A stretch of 64,000 nt of DNA. Source: Cupriavidus sp. IDO (GTDB lineage Bacteria; Pseudomonadota; Gammaproteobacteria; Burkholderiales; Burkholderiaceae). The position numbers and the translations under genes are program-made. Each line of letters begins with the position of its first letter. Within the stretch, counting starts at the first letter, position 1. The DNA is taken from NCBI RefSeq assembly GCF_000812465.1, contig NZ_JWMA01000027.1:123107-187106 (forward strand), in the 5' to 3' direction. Positions 20,475 through 28,990 of the stretch are shown piece after piece. Below the pieces are notes generated by a model. The model was not told where the DNA came from and made no database searches. It saw nothing but the letters and a program-made list of their open reading frames with translations.

Positions 20475-21434
20475 TCAGGCCTGCAGCGCCGCCCACATTT
20501 CCTTGTCGCGCTGCGCGGTCCAGATGCGCGGATGCCGGATGCCGCTGGCTTCGTCATAGGCACGCGAGACATCGAAGGGCAGGCAATGCTCGTAAATGAA
20601 GACCTGGCCGAACTTCGGGTCCATGGCAGTGCGGGTGTGGGCCATGGCAGCCTTCAGGTCGAGCTTGTCGGCCACGGCTTCCTTGCCGGCCTGGAACAGC
20701 GTGGTGACGAAATCCTTGGTGTAGGCGATGCCCTGCTTCACTTCTTCGGGCGTGACCAGCGCGGGGCCGCGGCCGGGCACGAGCTTCTCGGGGTTGAGGG
20801 CCTGCAAGGCATCGAGCGTGGCCGGCCATTCGGCCAGTTGCGCGTCGCCGCAGTAGCAGGCGGCGTCGTACTCAACCAGGTCGCCGGAGAACAGCACCTT
20901 CTGCGACGGCAGCCAGACCACGGTGTCGCCCTTGGTATGGCCCGAACCCAGATGGGCGATGCGCACTTCCAGCTTGCCGAGGAAGAGCGTGATTTCCTGC
21001 TCGAACACCAGCGTCGGCCAGGTCAGCCCGGGCACGGTCTCCACACCGGCGAACAGGCGCGGGAAACGTTCGATCTCGGACTTCATGTCGGCCTCGCCGC
21101 GCTCGACGATCATCTCCCAGGTGCCGCGGCTGGCGATGACCTGCTGCGCGCCTTCCGCGAAGTAGGCTGAAGCGCCCAGCACGCGCACGGCGTGGTAGTG
21201 CGAGAGCACGACATACTTGATGGGCTTGTCAGTCACCGAGCGGATTTTCGCAATCAGGTCCTGCGCCATGGCCGGGGTGGCGGTGGTATCGACGATCAGC
21301 ACGCCGTCGTCGCCAATGATCACGCCGGAGTTCGGATCGCCTTCGGCCGTGTAGGCCCAGGCGTTCTCGGAGAGCTGGGTGAACGTGACCTGCTTGGCTT
21401 CCAGGTCGGCCTGCGATGCGAATGCCTTGGACAT
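20475..21434 (-). CDS. MBL-fold protein with altered metal motif
   Basis: About 319 residues of metallo-beta-lactamase fold: SGVIIGDDGVLIVDT near residue 36-50, then the zinc motif, then GSGHTKGDTVVW and VLFSGDLVEYD. The first motif reads LSHYHAVRV (H79, H81, V83, R84) instead of the usual HxHxDH, so the Asp and His that hold the second metal are missing. It is the first gene of the monooxygenase operon and may hydrolyse a ring-cleavage or lactone intermediate, or act non-canonically. Two ATGs lie nine bases apart; I prefer the second because GAGGA is correctly spaced from it. Confidence 0.85.
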   Translation of the reverse strand: MSKAFASQADLEAKQVTFTQLSENAWAYTAEGDPNSGVIIGDDGVLIVDTTATPAMAQDLIAKIRSVTDKPIKYVVLSHYHAVRVLGASAYFAEGAQQVIASRGTWEMIVERGEADMKSEIERFPRLFAGVETVPGLTWPTLVFEQEITLFLGKLEVRIAHLGSGHTKGDTVVWLPSQKVLFSGDLVEYDAACYCGDAQLAEWPATLDALQALNPEKLVPGRGPALVTPEEVKQGIAYTKDFVTTLFQAGKEAVADKLDLKAAMAHTRTAMDPKFGQVFIYEHCLPFDVSRAYDEASGIRHPRIWTAQRDKEMWAALQA

Positions 21435-21558
21435 GCTTGTCATTCCTCTGTGTGGGTGAGGCGAGATGCCAGGGCAACCGGTGACGATGCACGGTATTGC
21501 AGGGATTGTCTCGCCCCGTTTGTTGATGCTGCGACTGCGTTTGTGTCGGGGTAGTGCA

Positions 21559-21587
21559 ATCTTAGGAAAGCCGTGCAAATTAATCAA
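21559..21587 (-). promoter_or_regulatory. Putative sigma-70 promoter of the MBL/monooxygenase operon
   Basis: On the minus strand TTGATT (21582-21587) and TAAGAT (21559-21564) are 17 bases apart, each matching 4 of 6 consensus bases. They lie in an AT-rich island about 125 bases upstream of the MBL gene start, in the divergent region facing the IclR genes. Confidence 0.5.
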
Positions 21588-21606
21588 TAGCTAAGTTGTT
21601 AGCCTA
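21588..21606. promoter_or_regulatory. Imperfect inverted repeat, candidate IclR operator
   Basis: TAGCTAA-GTTG-TTAGCCTA is an inverted repeat with one extra base in the right arm. It abuts the -35 of the minus-strand promoter and lies between the catabolic operon and the divergent iclR pair. IclR-family regulators often bind such palindromes next to the promoters they control. This assignment is by position only. Confidence 0.4.
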
Positions 21607-21732
21607 TGACTAATTTTATTGAGGTGTCGCAATCGTCCCGCAAAGAGCCGCTGGCGCGCGGGTAAACCCGTGTGACGGCACTGCCTGCCGGTGACGTTCG
21701 ATTAATATCTGAGCTTTTGCATGGGAGACGCG

Positions 21733-22527
21733 ATGGCAACGGCAGGGCGCAAGGCAGCGGAGGCAGGCGGCGAAGACAAGGCACAGCGCGGCATCCAGAG
21801 CGTGGAGGTCGGCGGCCGCTTCCTGCAGGCGCTGGCGGCGGCGCGCAGCCCGCTGACGCTGGCCGAGCTGGCCGACGCGGCGCAGCTGGCGCCGGCGCAG
21901 GCTCATGCCTATCTGGTCAGCCTGACGCGGCTCGGGCTGATCAAGCGCGACCATCTGTCCGGCCGCTACGAGCCGGGGCCGCTGTCGCTGCAGCTTGGCA
22001 TGCTGCACCTCGACCACGATCCGGCCTATCGCGCCGCCGTACCGCGCGTGGACGAGCTGGCCGAAGCCACGGGCTTCAGCGTGGCCATCAGTATCGCCGG
22101 GCCGCAGGGCCCGACCATCGTGCGCTATGTGCCGGCGAGCGCGCCGCTCCATGTGAACCTGCATGTCGGCACGGTGATGGCGCTCGCCGCTACGGCAACC
22201 GGCCGGGTGTACTGCGCATTCCGGCCGGCCGAAACGTGGCAGGCGCTGTGGCGCCAGCAGCAGCCTTCCGGCACGAAAGGGGATGCCGCCGCATTTGCGA
22301 CAGTGCTCGAGGCCATCCGCACGCGCGGCATCGAGCGCAGCATCGACACACCAAGCCCGGCCGTGAGCAGCCTGAGCGTGCCGGTGCTCGACGCCAGCGG
22401 CGAAATGCGGCTGGTGCTGACGGTGGTGGGCTCGACCGGAACCATCGACGTTGGCTGGCGCGGCCCGGTGGCGCGCGCCCTGCTTGCCACCGCCGCGGCG
22501 ATCGGCAGCACCCTTGGCCATGAATGA
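21733..22527 (+). CDS. IclR-family transcriptional regulator (first of tandem pair)
   Basis: 264 residues. The N-terminal winged helix-turn-helix begins at QRGIQSVEVGGRFLQAL and includes LAELADAAQLAPAQAHAYLVSL with the wing RYEPG. The C-terminal IclR effector domain runs from about residue 90 (GFSVAISIAGPQGPTIVRYV) to SSLSVPVLDASG. It is divergent from the MBL/monooxygenase operon and is the likely regulator. GGGAGACGCG precedes the chosen ATG; an alternative ATG lies 12 bases upstream. Its stop overlaps the start of the second IclR gene. Confidence 0.88.
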   Translation: MATAGRKAAEAGGEDKAQRGIQSVEVGGRFLQALAAARSPLTLAELADAAQLAPAQAHAYLVSLTRLGLIKRDHLSGRYEPGPLSLQLGMLHLDHDPAYRAAVPRVDELAEATGFSVAISIAGPQGPTIVRYVPASAPLHVNLHVGTVMALAATATGRVYCAFRPAETWQALWRQQQPSGTKGDAAAFATVLEAIRTRGIERSIDTPSPAVSSLSVPVLDASGEMRLVLTVVGSTGTIDVGWRGPVARALLATAAAIGSTLGHE

Positions 22528-23389
22528 GAGCGCCCGCATGACCCGAGCCAGCAAATCCCAACCCATTCCTGAGGATGACCGCCAGGTCGAAGGCGGCAAG
22601 CCGCAGCGCGGCATCCAGTCGCTGGACAGCACCGGCCAGCTGCTGACGGCGCTGGTGGCGGCCGGGCGGCCCCTGGCGCTGCGCGACCTGGCGCTGGCCG
22701 CGGACATGCCGCCCGCCAAGGCCTTCCCGCACCTGGTGAGCTTGCAGAAGACAGGATTGCTGGCACGCGACGCGGCCGGCAACTACCTGTGCGGGCCGCT
22801 GAGCCTGGAGCTGGGCCTGATCGCGCTGCAACGGCTTTCGCCCACGCGCGAGGCAGAGCCCGAGATCATCGATCTGGCCGGCACCACCGGCCTGAGCGTG
22901 GCCATGGCCGTGCTGGGCCCGCTCGGGCCAACCGTGGTGCGGCTGGAGGAATCCGCACGGCCGCAGCATGTGAGCCTGCGCGTGGGCACAGTGCTGTCGC
23001 TGGTGCATACCGCGATCGGGCGGACGGTGGCGGCGCACCTGCCGGAGAATGTGCTGGCAGGGCTGCTGGCCAGGGATGAGCTGCGGATGGCGGGCGTTGC
23101 GGCGTCCGAGGCGATCGGCAAAGGCGGCGCGCTGGCGCCGGCCTACGCGGACCGCCTCGCGCGCGTGCGCGAGGCACAGGTCGACAACGCACTGAGCCAT
23201 CCGGTGCCGGGCATCGACACGCTGGCCGCGCCGGTGTTCGACCATACCGGGAGCCTGGCGCTGGTGATCGCCGTGATGGGATCGTCCGGCAGCTTTGACA
23301 GCAGCACGGCGGGCGCTGTCGCCGATATCCTTCGGCAGGCAGCGCGGCGCCTGTCATGGCGGTTCGGCGCGCTGAAGTCGCCGGGCTGA
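22520..23389 (+). CDS. IclR-family transcriptional regulator (second of tandem pair)
   Basis: About 289 residues, clearly a paralogue of the preceding regulator: QRGIQSLDSTGQLLTALVAA, then LALAADMPPAKAFPHLVSLQ and an effector domain (GLSVAMAVLGPLGPTVVRLE). The start overlaps the end of the first gene by eight bases. An in-frame ATG 18 bases later with GAGAG upstream is an alternative. The pair probably arose by tandem duplication and may bind DNA as homo- or hetero-oligomers. It is followed by a convergent TctC receptor gene. Confidence 0.87.
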   Translation: MNESARMTRASKSQPIPEDDRQVEGGKPQRGIQSLDSTGQLLTALVAAGRPLALRDLALAADMPPAKAFPHLVSLQKTGLLARDAAGNYLCGPLSLELGLIALQRLSPTREAEPEIIDLAGTTGLSVAMAVLGPLGPTVVRLEESARPQHVSLRVGTVLSLVHTAIGRTVAAHLPENVLAGLLARDELRMAGVAASEAIGKGGALAPAYADRLARVREAQVDNALSHPVPGIDTLAAPVFDHTGSLALVIAVMGSSGSFDSSTAGAVADILRQAARRLSWRFGALKSPG

Positions 23390-23403
23390 GGCGCGGGCCG
23401 GCC

Positions 23404-24384
23404 TCAGCGGTCGACCCGGATATTGGCCGACTTGATCAGGCCATCCCACTTCTCATACTGCGCGCGGATATATGCGCCGAACTGCGCGGGCGTGGACGGA
23501 AACGGCACCGTGCCCTGGCTGGCAAGCTTGCTGGCCAGCTCCGGCTGTCTGAGCGACGCGACAATCTCCGCGTTGAGGCGGTCGATGATGGCCTTCGGCG
23601 TATCGGCGGGCGCCGCCACGCCGAACCAGGCGGTCAACTCGTAGCCCGGCACGCCGGCGTTGGCCAGCGTGGGCACGCCGGGCAGCTGGTCGGAAGGCTT
23701 CTGGGTGGTGACCGCCAGCGCGCGCACGCGGCCGTCGCGGATATAGGGCAGTGCCGTGGAGACACTGTCGAACATCATGGTCAGGCGCCCGCCGATCAGG
23801 TCGGTCATCGATGCCGCGCTTCCCTTGTAAGGCACATGCGTGATGCTGACGCCCGCCATGTGCGTGAACAGCTCGCCGGCCAGGTGCGACGACGATCCGT
23901 TGCCGAACGAGCCGTACGTCAGCTTGCCGGGCTCGCGGCGCGCCAGCGCCAGCAGCTCGGGCACGGTGCGCGCGGGCACGTCCGGATGCACCACCAGCAC
24001 ATTGGGCAGGTAGGCCACCGAAGCCACCGGCGCAAAGTCCTTCAGCGGGTCATAGCCGGGCTTGTCGTAGAGGCTCTTGTTCACCGCCAGCGAGCCGAAG
24101 GTGCCGAACAGCAGGGTGTAGCCGTCTGCCGGCGCCCGTGCCACGGCGATGGCTGCGATATTGCCGCCGGCGCCGGGGCGGTTGTCGATCACGACCGGCT
24201 GCCGGAGCCGTTGCGACAGCGCGTTGCCGATCTCGCGCGCCAGCAGGTCGGTGGCGCCGCCCGGCGGGAACGGCACCACCAGCCGGACCGGCTTGTCGGG
24301 ATAGGCGGCAAGTGCCGTGCCGGCGGCCGTGGCCGCCAGCGAAAACAGCAGCCCCGAGGCTGCGCGTCTGAACCAACCTGTCAT
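23404..24384 (-). CDS. Tripartite tricarboxylate receptor, TctC/Bug family
   Basis: 326 residues with a signal peptide ending near GTALA-AYPDKP. The Bug-family N-terminus YPDKPVRLVVPFPPGGATD is followed by VVIDNRPGAGGNIA and DGYTLLFGTFGSLAVN. These periplasmic proteins bind carboxylates or other small ligands. No TctA/TctB membrane subunits are nearby, as is common for the many orphan Bug proteins in Burkholderiales. AAGGAGAC sits before the ATG. Convergent with the second IclR gene; its ligand is probably related to the neighbouring catabolic operon. Confidence 0.9.
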   Translation of the reverse strand: MTGWFRRAASGLLFSLAATAAGTALAAYPDKPVRLVVPFPPGGATDLLAREIGNALSQRLRQPVVIDNRPGAGGNIAAIAVARAPADGYTLLFGTFGSLAVNKSLYDKPGYDPLKDFAPVASVAYLPNVLVVHPDVPARTVPELLALARREPGKLTYGSFGNGSSSHLAGELFTHMAGVSITHVPYKGSAASMTDLIGGRLTMMFDSVSTALPYIRDGRVRALAVTTQKPSDQLPGVPTLANAGVPGYELTAWFGVAAPADTPKAIIDRLNAEIVASLRQPELASKLASQGTVPFPSTPAQFGAYIRAQYEKWDGLIKSANIRVDR

Positions 24385-24559
24385 CGCTTGTCTCCTTTGC
24401 GTTGTCTGGTATCTATGGCGATGGAACGGCGTCAGTGTGTCGCAGCGGCGGGGGCGCCGGGTTTCGATTTGGCAAAGGGCGTGTTCGGGCGCGTGGTGGC
24501 CCGCGAGTGCAAGCGGCAATGTGCAGACAATGTCCTGCACGCCGCTTGGCAGCGCGGCA

Positions 24560-26506
24560 TTAGTCGCCGGGCTTGAGGCTTGCGATGGTGCTGAACAGAC
24601 GGTCCAGCTCGACCGGCTTGACCAGGTGCGCGTCGAATCCCGCATCGCGGGTGTGCTGGCGATCGGCGGGTTGCGCGAAGCCGGTGAGCGCCACGAATCG
24701 CGTCTGCGCGGTGGCGGGCAGGGTGCGCATGGCGCGAATGACCTCGAAGCCGTCCATGCCCGGCATCGCCAGGTCGATCAGGGCAAGGTGCGGACGGCAG
24801 CGCGGTGTGACATTGAGCGCCTCCGCGCCGTCGTAGGCGATGGTCACCTCGTGCCCGGACAGTTCCAGCAGCATGGCCAGGCTGTCGGCTGCATCGCGGT
24901 TGTCGTCCACCAGCAGGATGCGCAGGCTGCGGACCTGGCCAGTGTCCGGCGTATCGTCGGTGCGTTCGGCCATCACGCGGCTGGCGGGTAGTGGCAGCCG
25001 TACCGTGAAGGTGCTGCCCTGGCCGGGACCGGGGCTGGCTGCGGATATGGTCCCGCCATGCAGTTCCACCAGCGAGCGGCACAGCGACAGGCCGATGCCA
25101 AGGCCGCCTTGCACGCTGGTGCCCGGCCGGTCTTCCTGCACGAACAGATGGAAGATGTCGTCGAGCGCCTGCGGGGCGATGCCGCGGCCCTGGTCGGTCA
25201 CCCGGACTTCCAGGGTCCGGCCATGGACGGACGTGGAGATGGTGATCCGGGACTCCGGGGGCGAGAATTTCGAAGCGTTCAGCAGCAGGTTCTGCATTAC
25301 CTGCGCGAGCCGGGTGCGGTCGGCATACAGGTGGATCTGGCCGGCATGCAGGGTAACGCTGACGGTCTGGCTCCTGGCGTCGAGCGCGGGCTGCGCGCCT
25401 TCGATCCCCAGCTCGATGATGTCGGCAAAATCAAGGGGCGCCTGCCGCAGCGCAATCCGTCCCGAGGTGATGCGGCCGATATCGAGCAGGTCGTCGACCA
25501 GGCGCGTGAGCTGTGCCAGCTGGCGGTCGATCAGGTCCAGGCTGCGTTCCACCAGCTTGATGTCGTCGGGCTGCCGGTGCATCAGCGCGACGGCATTGCG
25601 TACCGGTGCCAGCGGATTGCGCAGCTCGTGCGAGAGCGTGGCAAGGAACTCGTTGATACGCTGGCTCGATTGCTCCAGCTCTTCGCGGCGCTTGCGCTCG
25701 CTCATATCGCGCGTGACCTTGGCAAAGCCGCGCAGTGCCTTGGTTTCGTCGTAGACGGCCGTGATGGTCACGTTTGCCCAGAACATCGAGCCGTCCTTGC
25801 GCACGCGCCAGCCCTCGTCCTCGACGCGCCCTTTGGCACGCGCGGTGGCCAGTTCGCGCTCCGGCTTGCCGGCCGCAATGTCGTCGGCAGGATAGAACAC
25901 CGAGAAGTGCCGGCCGATGATCTCGTCGCGGCGATATCCCTTGATGTAGGACGCGCCGGCATTCCAGCTCATCACATTGCCGGCCGGGTCGAGCAGGAAG
26001 ATGGCGTAGTCCTTCACGCCCTGCACCAGCAGGCGCAGCGTTTCTTCGCTCTGGCGCAGCGCCTCGGCGGTGCGGCGCTGCTCGGTCATGTCGCGCGTGA
26101 CCTTGCCGAAGCCGCGCAGCTGGCCGTTGGCGTCCTTGAGCGCGGTGATGATGACATTGGCCCAGAAGCGCGAGCCGTCCTTTCTGACCCGCCAGCCTTC
26201 GTCCTCGAAGCGCCCCTGCTCGGTTGCGGCTTGCAGCTCGATGTCGGGCCAGCGCCGGGCCACGGCCTCTTCGGGATAGAACACGGAGAAGTGCTGCCCG
26301 AGGATTTCCTCGCGCGTGTAGCCCTTGATGCGGGCCGCGCCCTGGTTCCAGCTCGACACATGGCCGGTCGCATCCAGGGTGAAGATGGCGTAGTCCTGGA
26401 TGGCGTCGACCAGCGTGCGGAAATGCGTTTCCGATGCTTCAGGCTCTGCCCATGATTGGGCGTCGCTTTCCGGATGCCGGGCTGGGCTGGGTGCGGGTTT
26501 GTTCAT
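24560..26506 (-). CDS. Hybrid sensor histidine kinase with two PAS domains and a receiver
   Basis: About 648 residues with no membrane segments. Two near-identical PAS/PAC modules occupy residues ~27-145 and ~155-270, each with DYAIF(T/L)LD, IKGYxRxEI(L/I)G and EDEGWRVRKDGSxFWAN. The HisKA box is EFLATLSHELRNPLAPV (His near 293), followed by N, G1 (DQGRGIAP) and G2 (GGLGIGLSLCRSLV) boxes. The receiver starts near residue 525 (RILLVDDNRDAADS) with the phospho-acceptor Asp in ALIDLAMPGMDG and Lys in LVKPVE. It is cytosolic and likely senses redox or a ligand through PAS. No partner response regulator is adjacent; the divergent neighbour is the FNR-type regulator. Confidence 0.9.
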   Translation of the reverse strand: MNKPAPSPARHPESDAQSWAEPEASETHFRTLVDAIQDYAIFTLDATGHVSSWNQGAARIKGYTREEILGQHFSVFYPEEAVARRWPDIELQAATEQGRFEDEGWRVRKDGSRFWANVIITALKDANGQLRGFGKVTRDMTEQRRTAEALRQSEETLRLLVQGVKDYAIFLLDPAGNVMSWNAGASYIKGYRRDEIIGRHFSVFYPADDIAAGKPERELATARAKGRVEDEGWRVRKDGSMFWANVTITAVYDETKALRGFAKVTRDMSERKRREELEQSSQRINEFLATLSHELRNPLAPVRNAVALMHRQPDDIKLVERSLDLIDRQLAQLTRLVDDLLDIGRITSGRIALRQAPLDFADIIELGIEGAQPALDARSQTVSVTLHAGQIHLYADRTRLAQVMQNLLLNASKFSPPESRITISTSVHGRTLEVRVTDQGRGIAPQALDDIFHLFVQEDRPGTSVQGGLGIGLSLCRSLVELHGGTISAASPGPGQGSTFTVRLPLPASRVMAERTDDTPDTGQVRSLRILLVDDNRDAADSLAMLLELSGHEVTIAYDGAEALNVTPRCRPHLALIDLAMPGMDGFEVIRAMRTLPATAQTRFVALTGFAQPADRQHTRDAGFDAHLVKPVELDRLFSTIASLKPGD

Positions 26507-26888
26507 GGGTGGTCCGCGGGCGTGTTGCCTTAAAGGATACGCCGGGAGCCCCCGATGTAGCCAGGTTTCGGCCGCGAGCCGGGACGCTGGCGAGCCGGGC
26601 GAATCGCCGTGGCGGGGTGTGACGAAAGCGCCATAGGCAGTCGCGCGCAATCGGCCGGAAGCTTCCCACGCGCGAATCGGAATCTACAGATTGTTCCGGG
26701 TAGGCCGCTCGACAAGAATGCTCTCAGGTTGCAGCGCTGTCCGAAGGGTCGGAAGCGCCGGCCTGAATCGCGGGCCGCTGTCTGTGCCCGGCCCCGGCTC
26801 GCCTGGAAATCCGGGATCAGTAGCGGGGCAAGCCATTGTTCCTGCCGGATTGCCGCCTGTGCAACCGGACCAACTCAAGGTGAGCGCC
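26507..26888. other. Divergent intergenic region, hybrid kinase / FNR regulator
   Basis: This 382-base stretch holds no convincing gene. It must contain promoters in both directions. I found no FNR-type palindrome (TTGATnnnnATCAA) and no strong -35/-10 pair. A weak TTGTTC with AAGAAT 17 bases on lies near 26692-26720. Confidence 0.35.
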
Positions 26889-27818
26889 ATGCCCCCGACC
26901 GCCAAGTCTTCCCTGAGCCCGATGAAGGCCTTGTCCCTTGTCAACGCGAACTCCCTCGGGCACGCAGCCATGACGCAGACCCATGATCGCCTCCCCCTGT
27001 CCGATGCCGTGCCGTGCTGCTCGAAATGCCCGCTGGCACGGCTCTGCCTGGCAGGAGAGATGACGCAGGCCGACCTGGAGAAGGTGGACGGCGTGGTGCA
27101 GAGACGCGTCCACTTGCGCAAGGGCGAACCGCTCTACCTGATCGGCGATCCGGTCACGTCGCTCTATGCCATTCGCGTGGGCACGGTCAAGACGCATGTC
27201 ACGACCGAAGACGGCCGGACCCAGGTGGTGGGCTTTCATTTTCCGGGCGAACTCATCGGCCTGGACAGCGTGGCACTGCCTCACTACGGCTCGTATGCCA
27301 CGGCGCTGGAGGACACCAGTCTCTGCGCGATTCCGATCGATGCCTACAAGGCGCTGACCGAGACCCTGCCGGCGATGGCGCGGCAGCTGTTCCGGGCGCT
27401 CAACAAGGAAGCGCAGCGCGGCAGGTCGCTCCAGACCCTGCTGGCCCTGATGACGGCCGAGGAGCGCCTCGTCAGTTTCCTGCTGTGGTTGTCGGAGGGC
27501 CTGTCGGCGCGTGGCTTTTCCCCGACCGAGTTCATCCTGCGCATGAGCCGGGAAGAGATCGGCAGCTATATCGGGCTGACGCTCGAGACCGTCAGCCGGC
27601 AGTTCTCCCGGCTGGCCGAGTGCGGGCTGATCCGGGTCAGCCATCGGCGCATCGAACTGCTGGACAGCAAGGGTCTGCAAGCCATAGCGGACCGGCCAAC
27701 CGTGTCGGTCAGGGCCGCGCCGGCGCAGGCGGGCGCCCTGCGGATGCCCGCGGACGCGCGGCCGGGCACGGCCCCCCGTGCGGCGGGATCCCGGCCGGCC
27801 GGCGTTGCCGCGAAGTAG
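26889..27818 (+). CDS. FNR-type Crp-family regulator with 4Fe-4S ligand cysteines
   Basis: About 309 residues. Cysteines C44, C47, C53 (C-x2-C-x5-C) and C146 match the four cluster ligands of E. coli FNR (C20, C23, C29, C122), including the 93-residue gap to the last one. A cyclic-nucleotide-like barrel (GEPLYLIGDPVTSLYAIRVG) and dimer helix precede the HTH (SREEIGSYIGLTLETVSRQF), whose ETVSR recognition helix is the same as in FNR. It is therefore an oxygen-responsive activator or repressor. There is a ~30-residue N-terminal and a ~40-residue Ala/Pro C-terminal extension. It stands just upstream of flhDC. Confidence 0.92.
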   Translation: MPPTAKSSLSPMKALSLVNANSLGHAAMTQTHDRLPLSDAVPCCSKCPLARLCLAGEMTQADLEKVDGVVQRRVHLRKGEPLYLIGDPVTSLYAIRVGTVKTHVTTEDGRTQVVGFHFPGELIGLDSVALPHYGSYATALEDTSLCAIPIDAYKALTETLPAMARQLFRALNKEAQRGRSLQTLLALMTAEERLVSFLLWLSEGLSARGFSPTEFILRMSREEIGSYIGLTLETVSRQFSRLAECGLIRVSHRRIELLDSKGLQAIADRPTVSVRAAPAQAGALRMPADARPGTAPRAAGSRPAGVAAK

Positions 27819-27893
27819 CAGGCGACGCCGGGAGACACGCAATGCGGCGCATGGCGCGCGGATATCCATTGACCGGAACTCGGAGACAACGAC

Positions 27894-28208
27894 ATGGACA
27901 GCAATGAAATCATTCGCGAGATCAAGGAACTGAATCTCTCGTACCTCTTGTTGGTGCAGCGCCTGATGCGCGAGAACGAGGCCGAAGCGTTGTTCCGGCT
28001 CGGCCTGAAGAAGGAGGTGGCGCGCAGGCTGCAGGCCCTGACGCCGGCCCAGCTGGTCACGCTGGCCAGATCGAACATCGTCCTGTGCCGGCTTCGCCTG
28101 GACGACGGCAGTCTCCTGACGTCGCTGACGGAACAGGAGCCCGCCCACGAGCTCCAGCACATGCATACCGCCATCGTGATGGCCTCGCAGACGCATGAAG
28201 GTGGCTGA
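27894..28208 (+). CDS. flhD: Flagellar master regulator subunit FlhD (short, orphan copy)
   Basis: 104 residues. The core LNLSYLLLVQRLMRENEAEALFRLGL aligns with the FlhD N-terminus, followed by LTPAQLVTLARSNIVLCRLRLDD. FlhD forms a hetero-hexamer with FlhC and activates class II flagellar promoters. No flagellar structural or motor genes are present in this window, so this is an orphan or second copy. CGGAGACAACGAC lies before the ATG. The stop is two bases before the flhC start used here, so the two are translationally coupled. Confidence 0.92.
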   Translation: MDSNEIIREIKELNLSYLLLVQRLMRENEAEALFRLGLKKEVARRLQALTPAQLVTLARSNIVLCRLRLDDGSLLTSLTEQEPAHELQHMHTAIVMASQTHEGG

Positions 28209-28209
28209 C

Positions 28210-28866
28210 ATGACGGAGATCCGGGACTCTGCACGGCGTGCCGCCAGGCAGGCCGGCACGGGCCGCAGTGCGCTGCAGGATGCCAGCGATACGCAGCTTG
28301 CCATCGAGCTGATCGGCCTCGGCGCCCGGCCGCAGGTGGTGGAGGCGGAGGTCGCGCTCTCGCGCAACCGCGTGTACCGGCTCTACAGGGAGCTGCGCAG
28401 CGCGTCGCCGCCAAAGGGCATGCTGCCGTTTTCCGCAGACTGGTTCGTGGCCTGGAGAGCGAACGCCCATGCGTCCTACCTGCTCTCCAGCTACGACTTC
28501 ATGGTCGCGGAAGGCGGACTGGCGGGCATCCGGGCCGTCCTGAGCAGCTATCGGGTGTACGCCGAGCAGGTCGCGGCGAGCGGCGAAGAGCGCCTGCTCA
28601 GCTTCACGCGCTTCTGGACCCTGGTCCGCTTCAGGGAGGACGGGCTGCTGCAACTGTCCGCCTGTCCGTGCTGCGGCGGGCGCTACGTCACCCATGCCCA
28701 TGCGCCGGCTATCGGATCTCTGTGTGGCCTTTGCGAACCGCCGCCGCGGGTGTGCAGGGGCGCCCGCGCCGCGGGCGGCGCAGAAGCGGCAAGGCAGGTT
28801 TCGGCGGCGGCACCCATGTGCCAGGCGCCGGAGTCAATGGGCGTTTCGATCGCGGCCCCGGCATGA
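28210..28866 (+). CDS. flhC: Flagellar master regulator subunit FlhC (orphan copy)
   Basis: 218 residues. An N-terminal helical DNA-binding part (LAIELIGLGARPQVVEAEVALSRNRVYRLYREL) is followed by a zinc site with C152, C155, C172 and C175. The 17-residue gap between the pairs equals that of E. coli FlhC (C137/C140/C157/C160). The C-terminal ~40 residues are an Ala/Arg-rich extension not found in the E. coli protein. The start at MTEIRD was preferred for its AAGGTGG; a second ATG 15 bases earlier overlaps flhD. The partner is FlhD, encoded immediately upstream. Confidence 0.92.
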   Translation: MTEIRDSARRAARQAGTGRSALQDASDTQLAIELIGLGARPQVVEAEVALSRNRVYRLYRELRSASPPKGMLPFSADWFVAWRANAHASYLLSSYDFMVAEGGLAGIRAVLSSYRVYAEQVAASGEERLLSFTRFWTLVRFREDGLLQLSACPCCGGRYVTHAHAPAIGSLCGLCEPPPRVCRGARAAGGAEAARQVSAAAPMCQAPESMGVSIAAPA

Positions 28867-28990
28867 CCGTTGCGCTGTGCCGCCGGTTCCGCGCCCCCAG
28901 GGAACCGGTTATCCGTGGAAACGCCATCTCGCAACCAGTGGATGACTGGCCGGGGAAGCCCCGGCTGCAGTCCCAAATTTCGGAGGATTT

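Noticed and set aside
26507..26888. Possible FNR autoregulation site before the fnr-like gene
   Set aside because: No TTGATnnnnATCAA-type palindrome could be found by eye.
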